Of a stretch of 64,000 nucleotides of DNA, positions 19,085 through 27,357 are shown piece after piece. Position numbers and translations under genes: made by a program. The stretch is from Verrucomicrobiales bacterium. GTDB taxonomy: Bacteria; Verrucomicrobiota; Verrucomicrobiia; Verrucomicrobiales; DEV007. Position 1 is the first letter of the stretch, and every line of letters starts with the position of its first letter. The DNA lies in the NCBI GenBank assembly GCA_016795505.1, contig JAEUHH010000109.1:45853-109852 (forward strand). The letters are read 5' to 3'. The notes under the pieces are model-generated. The model made no database searches. It saw nothing but the letters and a program-made list of their open reading frames with translations, and was not told where the DNA came from.

Positions 19085-20050
19085 ATGAAATCTCGCCTCA
19101 TCCTGTCGTTTTTTGCCGCCGCAGCCTGCACCGCGCTGGGCCAGAACAAGCCGGAACCCACTTGGACCGACCCGGCCAAAGCGAAGGCGGAGGATCCGGA
19201 TTTTTCCATCCAGGGCGAATACGGCGGCAGCGAGTCAAAATGGGGCGTGCAGGTGGTGGCGCTGGGCGGCGGGAAATTCGATGCCTTTCTTCTGGAGGGC
19301 GGCCTGCCCGGCGCCGGATGGACGAAAGGCCAGGGCCGCACCCAGATCAGCGGTCCGGCGGGCGAATTGAAATCGGTAGATGGGAAACTGAAAGCCGTGA
19401 TCGCCGATGGACGGATCACAATCTCGCGGGAGGGCCAGCCCTTGGCTGATCTGAAACGGGTCGAACGACAATCCCCCACCGAAGGCCTGAAGGCCCCGGC
19501 AGGAGCGGTGGTGCTCTTTGACGGCACCTCGGCGGATGAATGGGAGCGCGGACGGGTGGAAAACGGGCTGCTGCCCAACTCCGACCCGACGACCAAGAGG
19601 AAGTTCGGCAGCTACACGCTGCACTTGGAGTTCCGCACCCCCTACAAGCCCTTTGCCCGTGGCCAGGGCCGCGGAAACAGCGGGGTCTATCACCAGGGGC
19701 GCTTCGAGACGCAGGTGCTGGATTCCTTCGGGCTCGAAGGCAGGAACAACGAGACCGGCGGCATCTACTCCATCGCCGATCCGCTCGTGAACGCCTGCCT
19801 GCCACCGCTGGTCTGGCAGACCTACGACGTCGACTTCACGGCGGCGACCTTTTCCGCCGACGGCAAACTGGAGAAAAACGCCCGTCTGACGGTGCGTCTG
19901 AACGGCGTGCTGGTGCAGGACAATGTCGAATTGCCGAAAGTCACCACCGCCGCGCCGATCGGTCAGATCACGCCCGAGCCGGGACCGATTTATCTGCAAA
20001 GCCACGGCAACCCGGTCTACTACCGAAACATCTGGATCCTGGAAAAATGA
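19085..20050 (+). CDS. Secreted DUF1080 (3-keto-disaccharide hydrolase-like) protein
   Basis: This 321-residue protein has a signal peptide (residues 1-20, cleavage after ALG-Q). An N-terminal beta-rich region follows, then a DUF1080 beta-sandwich (about 140-321) marked by VVLFDGTSADEWE, GNSGVYHQGRFE and the final NPVYYRNIWI. The DUF1080 family includes 3-keto-glucoside hydrolases and is greatly expanded in Verrucomicrobiota and Planctomycetota. The ATG at 19085 gives the signal peptide. Its stop overlaps the ATG of the next gene (ATGA), so the two are translationally coupled. Confidence 0.85.
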   Translation: MKSRLILSFFAAAACTALGQNKPEPTWTDPAKAKAEDPDFSIQGEYGGSESKWGVQVVALGGGKFDAFLLEGGLPGAGWTKGQGRTQISGPAGELKSVDGKLKAVIADGRITISREGQPLADLKRVERQSPTEGLKAPAGAVVLFDGTSADEWERGRVENGLLPNSDPTTKRKFGSYTLHLEFRTPYKPFARGQGRGNSGVYHQGRFETQVLDSFGLEGRNNETGGIYSIADPLVNACLPPLVWQTYDVDFTAATFSADGKLEKNARLTVRLNGVLVQDNVELPKVTTAAPIGQITPEPGPIYLQSHGNPVYYRNIWILEK

Positions 20051-21150
20051 ATATCCCCCGTGACCTGATCTCCCACCCTGCCGACCTGAAACCCGACACC
20101 CCGTGGCGCGACACGGTGTGGGCGTGGCGGTCGGAAGAGTCGCTCGTCGATCACCAGACACCGGCCCGGCTCTGCGTGGCCACCCTGCTGCCCTTCCGCG
20201 ACGGAAAACCGGATTGGGAAGGATTCGAGCGCAGCATCGCCTGGATGCTTCGCTGCGGCCAGCGTCACGGCGTGGAGATGGCCTTCGTGCTCAATGCGGA
20301 CACGGGCTACATCTTCAACCTGACCGCCGAGCTGTACCGCGAAGTGATCACCCGCTTCCGTGCCGCCTTTCCAGAACCCCGCATCATCTGCGGCACCACT
20401 GCCCTGGGCGCGACGGGCGACGGCTTCGACCGCGAGTGGTATCGGCCGCAGATCGAAATCGCGCAGAGTTTCGACAATGTCGAAGTGATGATCATGACCT
20501 CGCGGCAGCTGAATGCCCTCGGTCCGGAGCAGCGACGCGACGCCTATTTTTCCATCGCCGAGATGCTCACCGTGCCCGGCATCGTGCATGCGCTGGAACC
20601 GGCTTTCGTCCCCTGGGCCACGCCCTACGAGCCCTGGCTGCTCCATCAGCTCGCCACGCACGAGAAGTTTGTCGGCGGGAAGATTTCCACGCTCGATGAG
20701 CCGCATTTCCTTTACTGGGCCGCCATGTGCCGCGATCTGGGGCTCGACTTCGCCCCCCACAGCGGAGACGATTTCGGCATCGCCACCGCGATCCGTCTCG
20801 GTCTTCCGCTCCTGATCGGCGCCGGCGTGAGCGCCTGCCCGCTGATCTGTGCCGCGCGGCAGATGTGGCTCGGCGAACCGTTCGACACGCGGGTTTACAA
20901 GCTTTTTGAAGCCTTCCAGAGCCTGGAGGACATGGTCTTCCGCCTCGACGACCAGGGCAGCGCCGCCGCCTACAAACACAGCACCGCCCATGTGCTGAAG
21001 CTGCTGGGCCTGATCGAAAGCGCCGAGATACATCCCGACTGCGCGGACCGCCGCCCCGAGGGCGAAGACCGCCGGATGCGCGAAGCCTTGATCCGGCCTC
21101 TGCGGATGGCGGAGCGTCTCGGCATTGCTGAATTCTCCCTCGCCCACTGA
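20047..21150 (+). CDS. DapA-like (dihydrodipicolinate synthase superfamily) aldolase/lyase
   Basis: This 367-residue protein looks like a class I aldolase of the DapA/NanA superfamily. It has an early VATLLPFRDGKPDWEGFE barrel start. A mid-protein GGKISTLDEP (about 225) is in the place where the Schiff-base lysine motif is expected. It is longer than the usual 290 residues, with extra N- and C-terminal segments. It overlaps the DUF1080 gene by 4 nt. The coupling suggests it handles a sugar-derived keto acid released by, or related to, the secreted protein. That link is inference, and the true substrate is unknown. Confidence 0.7.
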   Translation: MNIPRDLISHPADLKPDTPWRDTVWAWRSEESLVDHQTPARLCVATLLPFRDGKPDWEGFERSIAWMLRCGQRHGVEMAFVLNADTGYIFNLTAELYREVITRFRAAFPEPRIICGTTALGATGDGFDREWYRPQIEIAQSFDNVEVMIMTSRQLNALGPEQRRDAYFSIAEMLTVPGIVHALEPAFVPWATPYEPWLLHQLATHEKFVGGKISTLDEPHFLYWAAMCRDLGLDFAPHSGDDFGIATAIRLGLPLLIGAGVSACPLICAARQMWLGEPFDTRVYKLFEAFQSLEDMVFRLDDQGSAAAYKHSTAHVLKLLGLIESAEIHPDCADRRPEGEDRRMREALIRPLRMAERLGIAEFSLAH

Positions 21151-21226
21151 CAGGAAAGCGAAATTCAATAATTCCTAGGTAATTTTAGGCTTTTCAAAAC
21201 CGCGATTCGCTGCATGATTGCGACTC

Positions 21227-21820
21227 ATGCAGACGATAACGACGGTTTTAGGCTGGTTGGCGGTCGCCATGATGGGCGGACTCGGCTTGGGGTCCATCCA
21301 AGCTGATGAGCCGCCCGCCACCGCGCTGGAAGCGGTGGGACAGGAACGCCCGGCAGGCATCCTCCGCACCGTCGACGGGCGCCTCTATCTGGGAATCCGC
21401 GAAGCCAAAGCCGACGAGACAGGCCTGACTTTCCGCCATCAGGGCGGTGCCGCCCGCGTCTCCCGCGAACGCCTTTCCGTGGCCGACCAAAAGCGATTTG
21501 GCCTGCCGCCGATGGAGCCGCCTGCCGAGCCTGCCGTCGCGGATCCGCCTTCCGGACCGACCACTGCCACCTGGCCGCCTCTGGTCCTCTCCTATCGCGT
21601 CAGCGTCAGCCTGCCGCTCCCGTTCACCACGCCGGCGAATGATGTGACCAGTTGTGGTGCCACCCTCGCGGCCCGGTCCTGGCCGTCCTACTGGGCGCGG
21701 CCTCATTACGGATTGGCTTATCCCCTTTTCCCCTGTCGCCAGGCGGCCGAGCGGGACTTTCTCATCACCACGGGCCTGCTGCCGCGGCCGGTCGGCATCG
21801 TGCCGTGGCGCCTGCGCTGA
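21227..21820 (+). CDS. Secreted protein of unknown function
   Basis: This 197-residue protein has an N-terminal signal peptide (hydrophobic residues about 5-22, cleavage near IQA-D). A short segment (about 40-85) with TVDGRLYLGIREAKADETGLT resembles small beta-rich export modules that begin with a 'write/modify this value' strand pattern. A Pro-rich region then leads to a Trp/Tyr/Pro-rich end. No catalytic motif was recognised. The upstream 70 nt are AT-rich and may hold its promoter. The ATG at 21227 is preferred over a TTG three codons earlier. Confidence 0.55.
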   Translation: MQTITTVLGWLAVAMMGGLGLGSIQADEPPATALEAVGQERPAGILRTVDGRLYLGIREAKADETGLTFRHQGGAARVSRERLSVADQKRFGLPPMEPPAEPAVADPPSGPTTATWPPLVLSYRVSVSLPLPFTTPANDVTSCGATLAARSWPSYWARPHYGLAYPLFPCRQAAERDFLITTGLLPRPVGIVPWRLR

Positions 21821-21932
21821 CCCGCGGACCGGCTCCAGCAGCTCCGGGACGCGGATCAGTGTCGTTTTCTGCTTGGCAAGGGCGGGTCACTCCGGGCACA
21901 ATGCCGGCCGACGTCTCCCCAACCGCTCCGTC

Positions 21933-23105
21933 ATGGTTTTCCTTTCCCGACTTCGCCTCCCCTTCAGCCCGCTCGCGACACTGGCTCTCGGCCTGTTGTT
22001 CGAAGCTCCCTCCGCCGAGGCCCAGGTCCAAAATTCGCGGATCAATCGCTCTGCCCAGGAACTGGCCAAGCAACTCGCGCCCACCGGTCCCGCCAAGAAC
22101 GCCCGACCGGAGGATCTCGCCGCGCTGTCGAAGCGCATGATCGCCGCCATCCAGCAACTGGAGACGTCTTACCGATCCAATGGACCGCGTCCCGAAAGCC
22201 TGGTGGAGAAAGCCCTCGAGATCCGCACCGACCTCGGCCACTGGGAGCGGCTCATGGTGGGCAACACGGTGCTCACCGCCTGGCGCGAGGCGAACGGGCG
22301 CGGCTTGTTCAACAAATATGGCGTCTTCGGCGACATCATCACCAAGGGCCGCGGAGTGGACGAACGCTGCGTCTTCGAGTTGATCGTGCCCGGCGAGCGC
22401 TTCCCCGAAGCCTCCAACCAACTCGCCAATCTCCGGCTCGTCCCCCTGTCCGCCAAACGCGCCAAGGACGCCCCGGAATCCCCCGACGAGACCGCCTACC
22501 GCAGTCAGTTGGCCAAACTGCTCGACGAAAAGAAGGGGCTCGCCAGTCTGGCCAAGATCGACAACGCACCCAAGACCAACTCCGTCGGCCAGACCGAGGC
22601 CCAGGCCCTCGCCCAATGGGAAAAGGACATGGCCGCCGCCGGCGAAGCCGCCCAGGCCCTGCCCACGATCCGCTTGGAAGGCGATGTCGCCGGCACGCCG
22701 TCGCACATGACCAAGCAACGCTGGCGGGTGGACTGCAAGATCACGAACCAGTCGCGTTTTCCCACCGAAGTCACCGTGGAAGTCTGGCTCATCGGCATGA
22801 CGGACAAGAAGCGCGACCACTACGTGATGTCGCGTTCCAGCCGGACGGTGAAGCTGCGCACCAACGAATCGGTCAACCTCGACTTCTTCACCCGGGAGGA
22901 AGGTTCCTACAAAAACAAAGCCGACGACCACGACCAGTTGACCAAACCCGAGCGCGCCAAGAGCAAAGTGCGTTTCCGCGGCTATGTCGCCCAGGTGACC
23001 CACGCCAAGGGGCTGGCCGCCTTTGCCGGCAACGACCAGATGATGACCAACTACGGCGACCCCGCCGCCGAGGATTCGCCGCTCAAACGCCTGCCGGAAT
23101 TCTGA
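21933..23105 (+). CDS. Secreted protein of unknown function
   Basis: This 390-residue protein starts with a signal peptide (about residues 1-30, ending SAEA-Q). The N-terminal half is helical; the second half (about 240-390) is beta-rich with WRVDCKITNQSRFPTEVTVEVW and FRGYVAQVTHAKG, like a fibronectin- or sandwich-type domain. No enzyme motif is visible. The ATG at 21933 was chosen for the signal peptide because the frame is open far upstream. It ends 4 nt from the convergent deacetylase-like gene. It looks like a lineage-specific envelope protein. Confidence 0.65.
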   Translation: MVFLSRLRLPFSPLATLALGLLFEAPSAEAQVQNSRINRSAQELAKQLAPTGPAKNARPEDLAALSKRMIAAIQQLETSYRSNGPRPESLVEKALEIRTDLGHWERLMVGNTVLTAWREANGRGLFNKYGVFGDIITKGRGVDERCVFELIVPGERFPEASNQLANLRLVPLSAKRAKDAPESPDETAYRSQLAKLLDEKKGLASLAKIDNAPKTNSVGQTEAQALAQWEKDMAAAGEAAQALPTIRLEGDVAGTPSHMTKQRWRVDCKITNQSRFPTEVTVEVWLIGMTDKKRDHYVMSRSSRTVKLRTNESVNLDFFTREEGSYKNKADDHDQLTKPERAKSKVRFRGYVAQVTHAKGLAAFAGNDQMMTNYGDPAAEDSPLKRLPEF

Positions 23106-23109
23106 GCCC

Positions 23110-24057
23110 TCAGGCGACCGTCAGCAGGGTCTCCACGTGCGCGGCGACGGCGCTGGCCAAACCGGCCTGGTTGTAGCCGCCCTCCAGCACCGACACGAGC
23201 CGCCCGGAGGCGAATTCACCCGCCAGCTCGGCCAGAATCTTCGTCAGGCTCTGGAAATCCTCGTCGGTGAGCCGGAACTGCCCCAGCGGATCGCCCGCCC
23301 GCGAGTCGAAGCCGGCGGAGATGATCACGAGATCCGGCCGGTAGACGCGCATCCGCTTCGCGAAGTCATCGCGGAAGGCCGCGCCGATCGCCTCCATGCC
23401 GGTGCCGGCCGGCAGCGGATAGTTGAGGGTGGTGTCCTTGCCCGCGCCCTTCCCCGTCTCATGCCGCAGCCCGGTGCCGGGATACCACGGGTGCTGGTGG
23501 GTGCTGAAGTAGAAGACGCTGGCATCCTCGTAAAAGATGTCCTGCGTCCCGTTGCCATGATGCACGTCCCAGTCGATGATGGCCACCCGCTCCAATCCAT
23601 GGGCGCGCTGGGCGTGGCGGGCTGCGATGGCCGCATTGTTGAAAATGCAGAAGCCCATCCCGCGATCGGCGGTGGCATGATGCCCCGGCGGGCGCACCGC
23701 GCAGAAGGCATTGCGGACCTCGCCCTTCACCACCGCGTCCACCGCCCCGAGCAGGCTGCCGGCCGCCTCGCGGGCGACGGCGAGGGACTGCGCGCCGTAG
23801 TTCGTGTCACCCGTGCTCAACATGCCGGCACCGGTGCCGTCGATCTCGCGCAGCACCGTTTTCAGATAGGCATCGGTGTGGACCAGCCGGATCTCATCAT
23901 CGGTGGCCACCCGGCGCGCCAGTTTGGTGCATCGGTCGTCGAGACCCCGGCTTTGCAGTTCCTGGATGATCGCCTGGATGCGTCCGGGCGCCTCGGGATG
24001 GTGGTCGCCGGTGTCGTGGGCGGTGAATCGGTCGTCGAGCAGCAGGGCGGTTTTCAC
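23110..24057 (-). CDS. Histone deacetylase-family (AcuC-like) zinc hydrolase
   Basis: The class II-type deacetylase fold removes acetyl groups from acetyl-lysine, acetylated polyamines or small molecules in bacteria. The 315-residue protein carries the family motifs in order: HHPEAPGR near the start, RPPGHHA (active-site His pair), DWDVHHGNGTQ (zinc Asp and His), SAGFDSRAGDPLG (zinc Asp) and GGYN near the C-terminus. It lies 39 nt downstream of mutL on the same strand and may be in its operon. The substrate cannot be told from the sequence. Confidence 0.92.
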   Translation of the reverse strand: MKTALLLDDRFTAHDTGDHHPEAPGRIQAIIQELQSRGLDDRCTKLARRVATDDEIRLVHTDAYLKTVLREIDGTGAGMLSTGDTNYGAQSLAVAREAAGSLLGAVDAVVKGEVRNAFCAVRPPGHHATADRGMGFCIFNNAAIAARHAQRAHGLERVAIIDWDVHHGNGTQDIFYEDASVFYFSTHQHPWYPGTGLRHETGKGAGKDTTLNYPLPAGTGMEAIGAAFRDDFAKRMRVYRPDLVIISAGFDSRAGDPLGQFRLTDEDFQSLTKILAELAGEFASGRLVSVLEGGYNQAGLASAVAAHVETLLTVA

Positions 24058-24096
24058 AGCAAACGGGGAAGAGGTTCGGGATTTTCAGGAATGAAC

Positions 24097-25947
24097 TCAG
24101 GTGCGGCGCCCGAACTTCCGCTCCAGCTCGGCATAGCCGATCTGAATCAGCGTCGGACGGCCGTGGGGGCAGCAGTAGGGCATCTCGCAGACGAGGAGGT
24201 CGCGCAGGAGTTTCTCCAGTTCGGCGGGTCGCAGCGGGTCGTTGGCTTTGACCGCATGACGACACACCGTGGTGGCCACCATGTCCTCGCCGAGGCGCAT
24301 TTTCGACGTGAGCCGGCTCGCGCCGCGGAGTTCGTCGATGATCTGGTGGATGAAGGTCTCGGGGTCGTCGCTTTTCAGAAAGGTCGGCAGCGCATCGATC
24401 TTCAGGGTGTTGCCGCCGAAGGGCTCGGCCGCGACACCGAGCCGCGCGAGAGTCTCCAGATTTTGCGCCACCAGGTCGAAATCGCGCGGCTCCAGCTCGA
24501 CCATCAGGGGCACCAGCAGCGACTGCGAGGGCACCCCGCCGGTCTCCATGCGGCGGCGCATTTCCTCGAACAGCACCCGCTCGTGGGCCGCGTGCTGATC
24601 CATCATCACGAGGCCCTCCTTTCCCTCCAGCAGCACGTAGAGTTTGCCCAGCACGCCGAGCAGGCGGAAATCCTCCGCCCGCGGCGTGGCGGCGGGCGAC
24701 GGTTCGTCAGCCCCGGCGGCGGGTGGCGGGGTGGCGGATTCCGATGAGACAGGGTCTGATCTCCGATCATACCCTGTTTCATCGGAAATCTCCGTCCGCG
24801 ACACGGCTGGCTCGGCCCAGTCGCGGCGCAGGCTGTGCTGCTCGGCCATGGGAATCAGCTCGCTCTGACTCGGCGGAACGAGATAAGCCGGAGTCGCCGC
24901 CGCCACGGCCGCCGGAGCGGTGCCGGTCAAACCGACACCGCTCACCGGTCGACGCATCTGGCGGGTCAGGGTGTCGGAGACGGCGGTGACAACCGCATCG
25001 CGCACCGCGTGGCCGTCGTGGAAGCGCACCTCGCGCTTGGCGGGGTGGACATTGACATCGACGGCGGCGGGATCGGTCTCCAGGAAGAGGAAGGTCACCG
25101 GGTAGTTGCCCTTCATCAGGGCGGTGTGGTAGCCCTCGCGCAGGGCGTAGGTGAGCATCGACGCCTCGACCGGCCGGCCGTTGAGAAAGGTGAGCATCTG
25201 CTTCCGGTCCGATCGCCCCATGCCGGGCGGACCGATGTAGCCGCGCACCGTGACGCCGTGATGGGTCTGGGGCTCGATTTCCAGCAGGCGGCTGGCCAGA
25301 TCGGCGCCGGCCAGGCCCCGGACGCGCTCGCGGAGATCGGCCGTGGCGGGCAACTGGAAGAGCAGGCGCTCGTTGTGCACCAGGGCGAAGCGCACCCCCG
25401 GATGGGCGACGGCCTGCACGCGCACGGTCTGCTCCAGGTGGCTGAACTCGGTGGTCTCCGAGCGCAGGAATTTCCGCCGCGCCGGTATGTTGAAAAACAG
25501 CGACCGCACCTCGATCTGGGTGCCGGGTGGCTCGCCGCAGTCGCGCACCGAGGCCATCTTGCCGCCGTTGATGATGACTTCGGTACCGGTCAGGGCGTCG
25601 CGCTCGCGGGTGGCGAGCCGGAATTTCGACACGCTGGCGATACTGGGCAATGCCTCGCCGCGGAAGCCGAGGGTGGTGATGGCGCCGAGGTCCTCCTTCG
25701 TCCGGATCTTGCTGGTGGCATGGCGTTCCACGCAGAGGAGGGCGTCGTCGCGCCCCATGCCGCAGCCGTCGTCGAGCACCCGGATGAGCGCGATGCCCCC
25801 GCGCTGGACGGCGATCTCAATGCTCCGCGCGCCGGCATCGAGGGAATTTTCCACCAATTCCTTCACCACCGAAGCCGGGCGCTCCACCACCTCGCCCGCC
25901 GCCACCTGGCTGGCGAGCGCGTCGGAGAGGAGTCGGATGCGGCCCAT
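24097..25947 (-). CDS. mutL: DNA mismatch repair protein MutL
   Basis: This 616-residue MutL has an N-terminal GHKL ATPase with ELVENSLDAGA, DDGCGMG and TLGFRGEALPSIASVS. A disordered linker (about 345-430) precedes a C-terminal dimerisation/endonuclease domain. The endonuclease motif DQHA-AH-E-RVLF-E is intact and CPHGRPT is present, so it should nick DNA like MutL from species without MutH. The ATG at 25947 begins MGRIRLLSD, the usual MutL start. The linker contains an inserted 45-bp near-perfect palindrome (24741-24785) that is translated in frame. The divergent neighbour is the IscA-type gene. Confidence 0.95.
   Translation of the reverse strand: MGRIRLLSDALASQVAAGEVVERPASVVKELVENSLDAGARSIEIAVQRGGIALIRVLDDGCGMGRDDALLCVERHATSKIRTKEDLGAITTLGFRGEALPSIASVSKFRLATRERDALTGTEVIINGGKMASVRDCGEPPGTQIEVRSLFFNIPARRKFLRSETTEFSHLEQTVRVQAVAHPGVRFALVHNERLLFQLPATADLRERVRGLAGADLASRLLEIEPQTHHGVTVRGYIGPPGMGRSDRKQMLTFLNGRPVEASMLTYALREGYHTALMKGNYPVTFLFLETDPAAVDVNVHPAKREVRFHDGHAVRDAVVTAVSDTLTRQMRRPVSGVGLTGTAPAAVAAATPAYLVPPSQSELIPMAEQHSLRRDWAEPAVSRTEISDETGYDRRSDPVSSESATPPPAAGADEPSPAATPRAEDFRLLGVLGKLYVLLEGKEGLVMMDQHAAHERVLFEEMRRRMETGGVPSQSLLVPLMVELEPRDFDLVAQNLETLARLGVAAEPFGGNTLKIDALPTFLKSDDPETFIHQIIDELRGASRLTSKMRLGEDMVATTVCRHAVKANDPLRPAELEKLLRDLLVCEMPYCCPHGRPTLIQIGYAELERKFGRRT
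24741..24785. repeat. 45-bp palindrome of the dispersed ACAGGGT family inside mutL
   Basis: The arm CCGATGAGACAGGGT (24741-24755) pairs with ACCCTGTTTCATCGG (24771-24785) at 14 of 15 positions. The inner 15 nt hold a second inverted repeat, TGATC-TCC-GATCA. It lies in the disordered linker of MutL, is a multiple of three long and does not break the frame. This suggests a tolerated insertion of a small mobile repeat. Confidence 0.7.
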
Positions 25948-26046
25948 GCGGGGCAAGTAACAAGGGAGGGCGGGAAAAGCAAAAGGCATTTGCCGCTGGA
26001 GTCCCGCGCTTGAGCATCGGCCACGCTGGCTTACATTCCCGGCGCC

Positions 26047-26391
26047 ATGCCCCTGACCCTCACCGACAGCGCCGCCCGACACCTGCGCGAACTGCTCGAA
26101 GACCGCGACGCCTCGCCCGACGAGATGGGTCTGCGGCTGTTTGTCGAAAAGGGCGGCTGCGCGGGGATGAACTACGCGATGAAGATCGATGCCCCCCGTC
26201 CGGAAGACACGGTCGTGGAGCACGCCGGGGTGCGGGTCTTCGTCGATCCGGACAGCTTGGCCTATCTCCGCGGCTCGGAGGTGGACTATGTCGACGCCCT
26301 GAACGACGCGGGCTTCAAGATCCACAATCCCAACGCCGCCCGCAGTTGCGGCTGCGGCACCAGCTTCGAACCCGCCGCCTCCGGCAACTGA
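26047..26391 (+). CDS. HesB/IscA/ErpA-family Fe-S cluster carrier
   Basis: This 114-residue A-type carrier passes Fe-S clusters to target proteins. The three conserved cysteines are present: Cys38 in GGCAGMNY, and Cys101 and Cys103 in SCGCGTSF. Length and spacing are those of the family. It is divergent from mutL and leads a rightward run of membrane-protein genes, one of which (27358) has Cys motifs that may carry clusters. It could be named ErpA, IscA or SufA; sequence alone does not separate them. Confidence 0.92.
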   Translation: MPLTLTDSAARHLRELLEDRDASPDEMGLRLFVEKGGCAGMNYAMKIDAPRPEDTVVEHAGVRVFVDPDSLAYLRGSEVDYVDALNDAGFKIHNPNAARSCGCGTSFEPAASGN

Positions 26392-26411
26392 CCGGCCTTT
26401 TTCCTCCGCGC

Positions 26412-27287
26412 ATGGAATTTCTCACCGAACACAGCGAATTCTCCCGCGAAGCCCGCGAGGAACGCGAGGACAACATCGGCAGCCTCTTCCTGTGGTCGGT
26501 CGTGATCGTGGTGCTGCTGGGCCTGAACGCCTTTTCGTGGCTGTTCTGCATGTATGTCTTCGGCAATCCGGAGGTGCCGTTCAATTATCAGTTGCTCACC
26601 AAGCTGGAAAGACTCGAGCCGATCACGGGCTTCAAGCCGGTGGACGCGCCGCGCGGGAAATTCCACAACGTGAAGGATCTCTACCTCGAATACTACGACT
26701 TTTCCGACGAGAAGCTCAACGCCTACAACGGCATCCTGAAGCGCTTCTACCTGAAGAACTACCTGGAGCGGAACGACGTGCGGTTCGTGCGCGGCACCTT
26801 CAAGGTCGAGTCGGCGCGGGAGCTGACTCCCGACGATGTCTTCCCCCACGGTGTGGCGGTGCGGCTGCAGGCGGAGGATTATCCGGCCGCGCACGTCGAC
26901 TTCGTGCTGCCCTCGCCGGCCGACGCGGAGATTCCGGCCGAGCATTTCCGCCCCGGCGATGTCATCCAGATCCAGGAGTCGGCCACCTGCGCGGCGCTGG
27001 TCCACATCCATCGCATGGAGGAGGATCATGTCTGCTTCACCGTCGTGCCGCTGGTGATGCGGGATTACGAGACCCCGGCGGGCACGGCGCTCAAGGTGGC
27101 CCCGCCGGAGTGGCTCAATCTCGGCAGTGGACGCTGGCCGGTCAGCGACGGACCGGAACTGGTGGCGAAACCCCTGGATGTCCCGACATCCGAAGAGCCG
27201 GCTGATCCGCCGGCCGGGGAGACCGCCCCCCCGCCCGCAGAGAAGGGGGCCGATCCAAAGAAGTCGGCGGAGCCGGCGAAAAAATAA
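26412..27287 (+). CDS. Single-pass membrane protein of unknown function
   Basis: This 291-residue protein has an acidic N-terminus and a transmembrane helix (about 23-49, SLFLWSVVIVVLLG start). A mixed alpha/beta extracytoplasmic region (about 60-225) contains DLYLEYYDFSDEKLNAYNG and a beta-barrel-like part (PGDVIQIQESATC), followed by a Pro/Lys-rich tail. It begins 20 nt after the IscA-type gene and probably shares its transcript. No family was recognised. The ATG at 26412 is the first after the previous stop that places the helix sensibly. Confidence 0.6.
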   Translation: MEFLTEHSEFSREAREEREDNIGSLFLWSVVIVVLLGLNAFSWLFCMYVFGNPEVPFNYQLLTKLERLEPITGFKPVDAPRGKFHNVKDLYLEYYDFSDEKLNAYNGILKRFYLKNYLERNDVRFVRGTFKVESARELTPDDVFPHGVAVRLQAEDYPAAHVDFVLPSPADAEIPAEHFRPGDVIQIQESATCAALVHIHRMEEDHVCFTVVPLVMRDYETPAGTALKVAPPEWLNLGSGRWPVSDGPELVAKPLDVPTSEEPADPPAGETAPPPAEKGADPKKSAEPAKK

Positions 27288-27357
27288 CGGACGGACCACC
27301 CGTGCGACCGAGGCGATCGGGTAGCCACGCCGATTTTCCCCGCCCGCTGATCCAACC

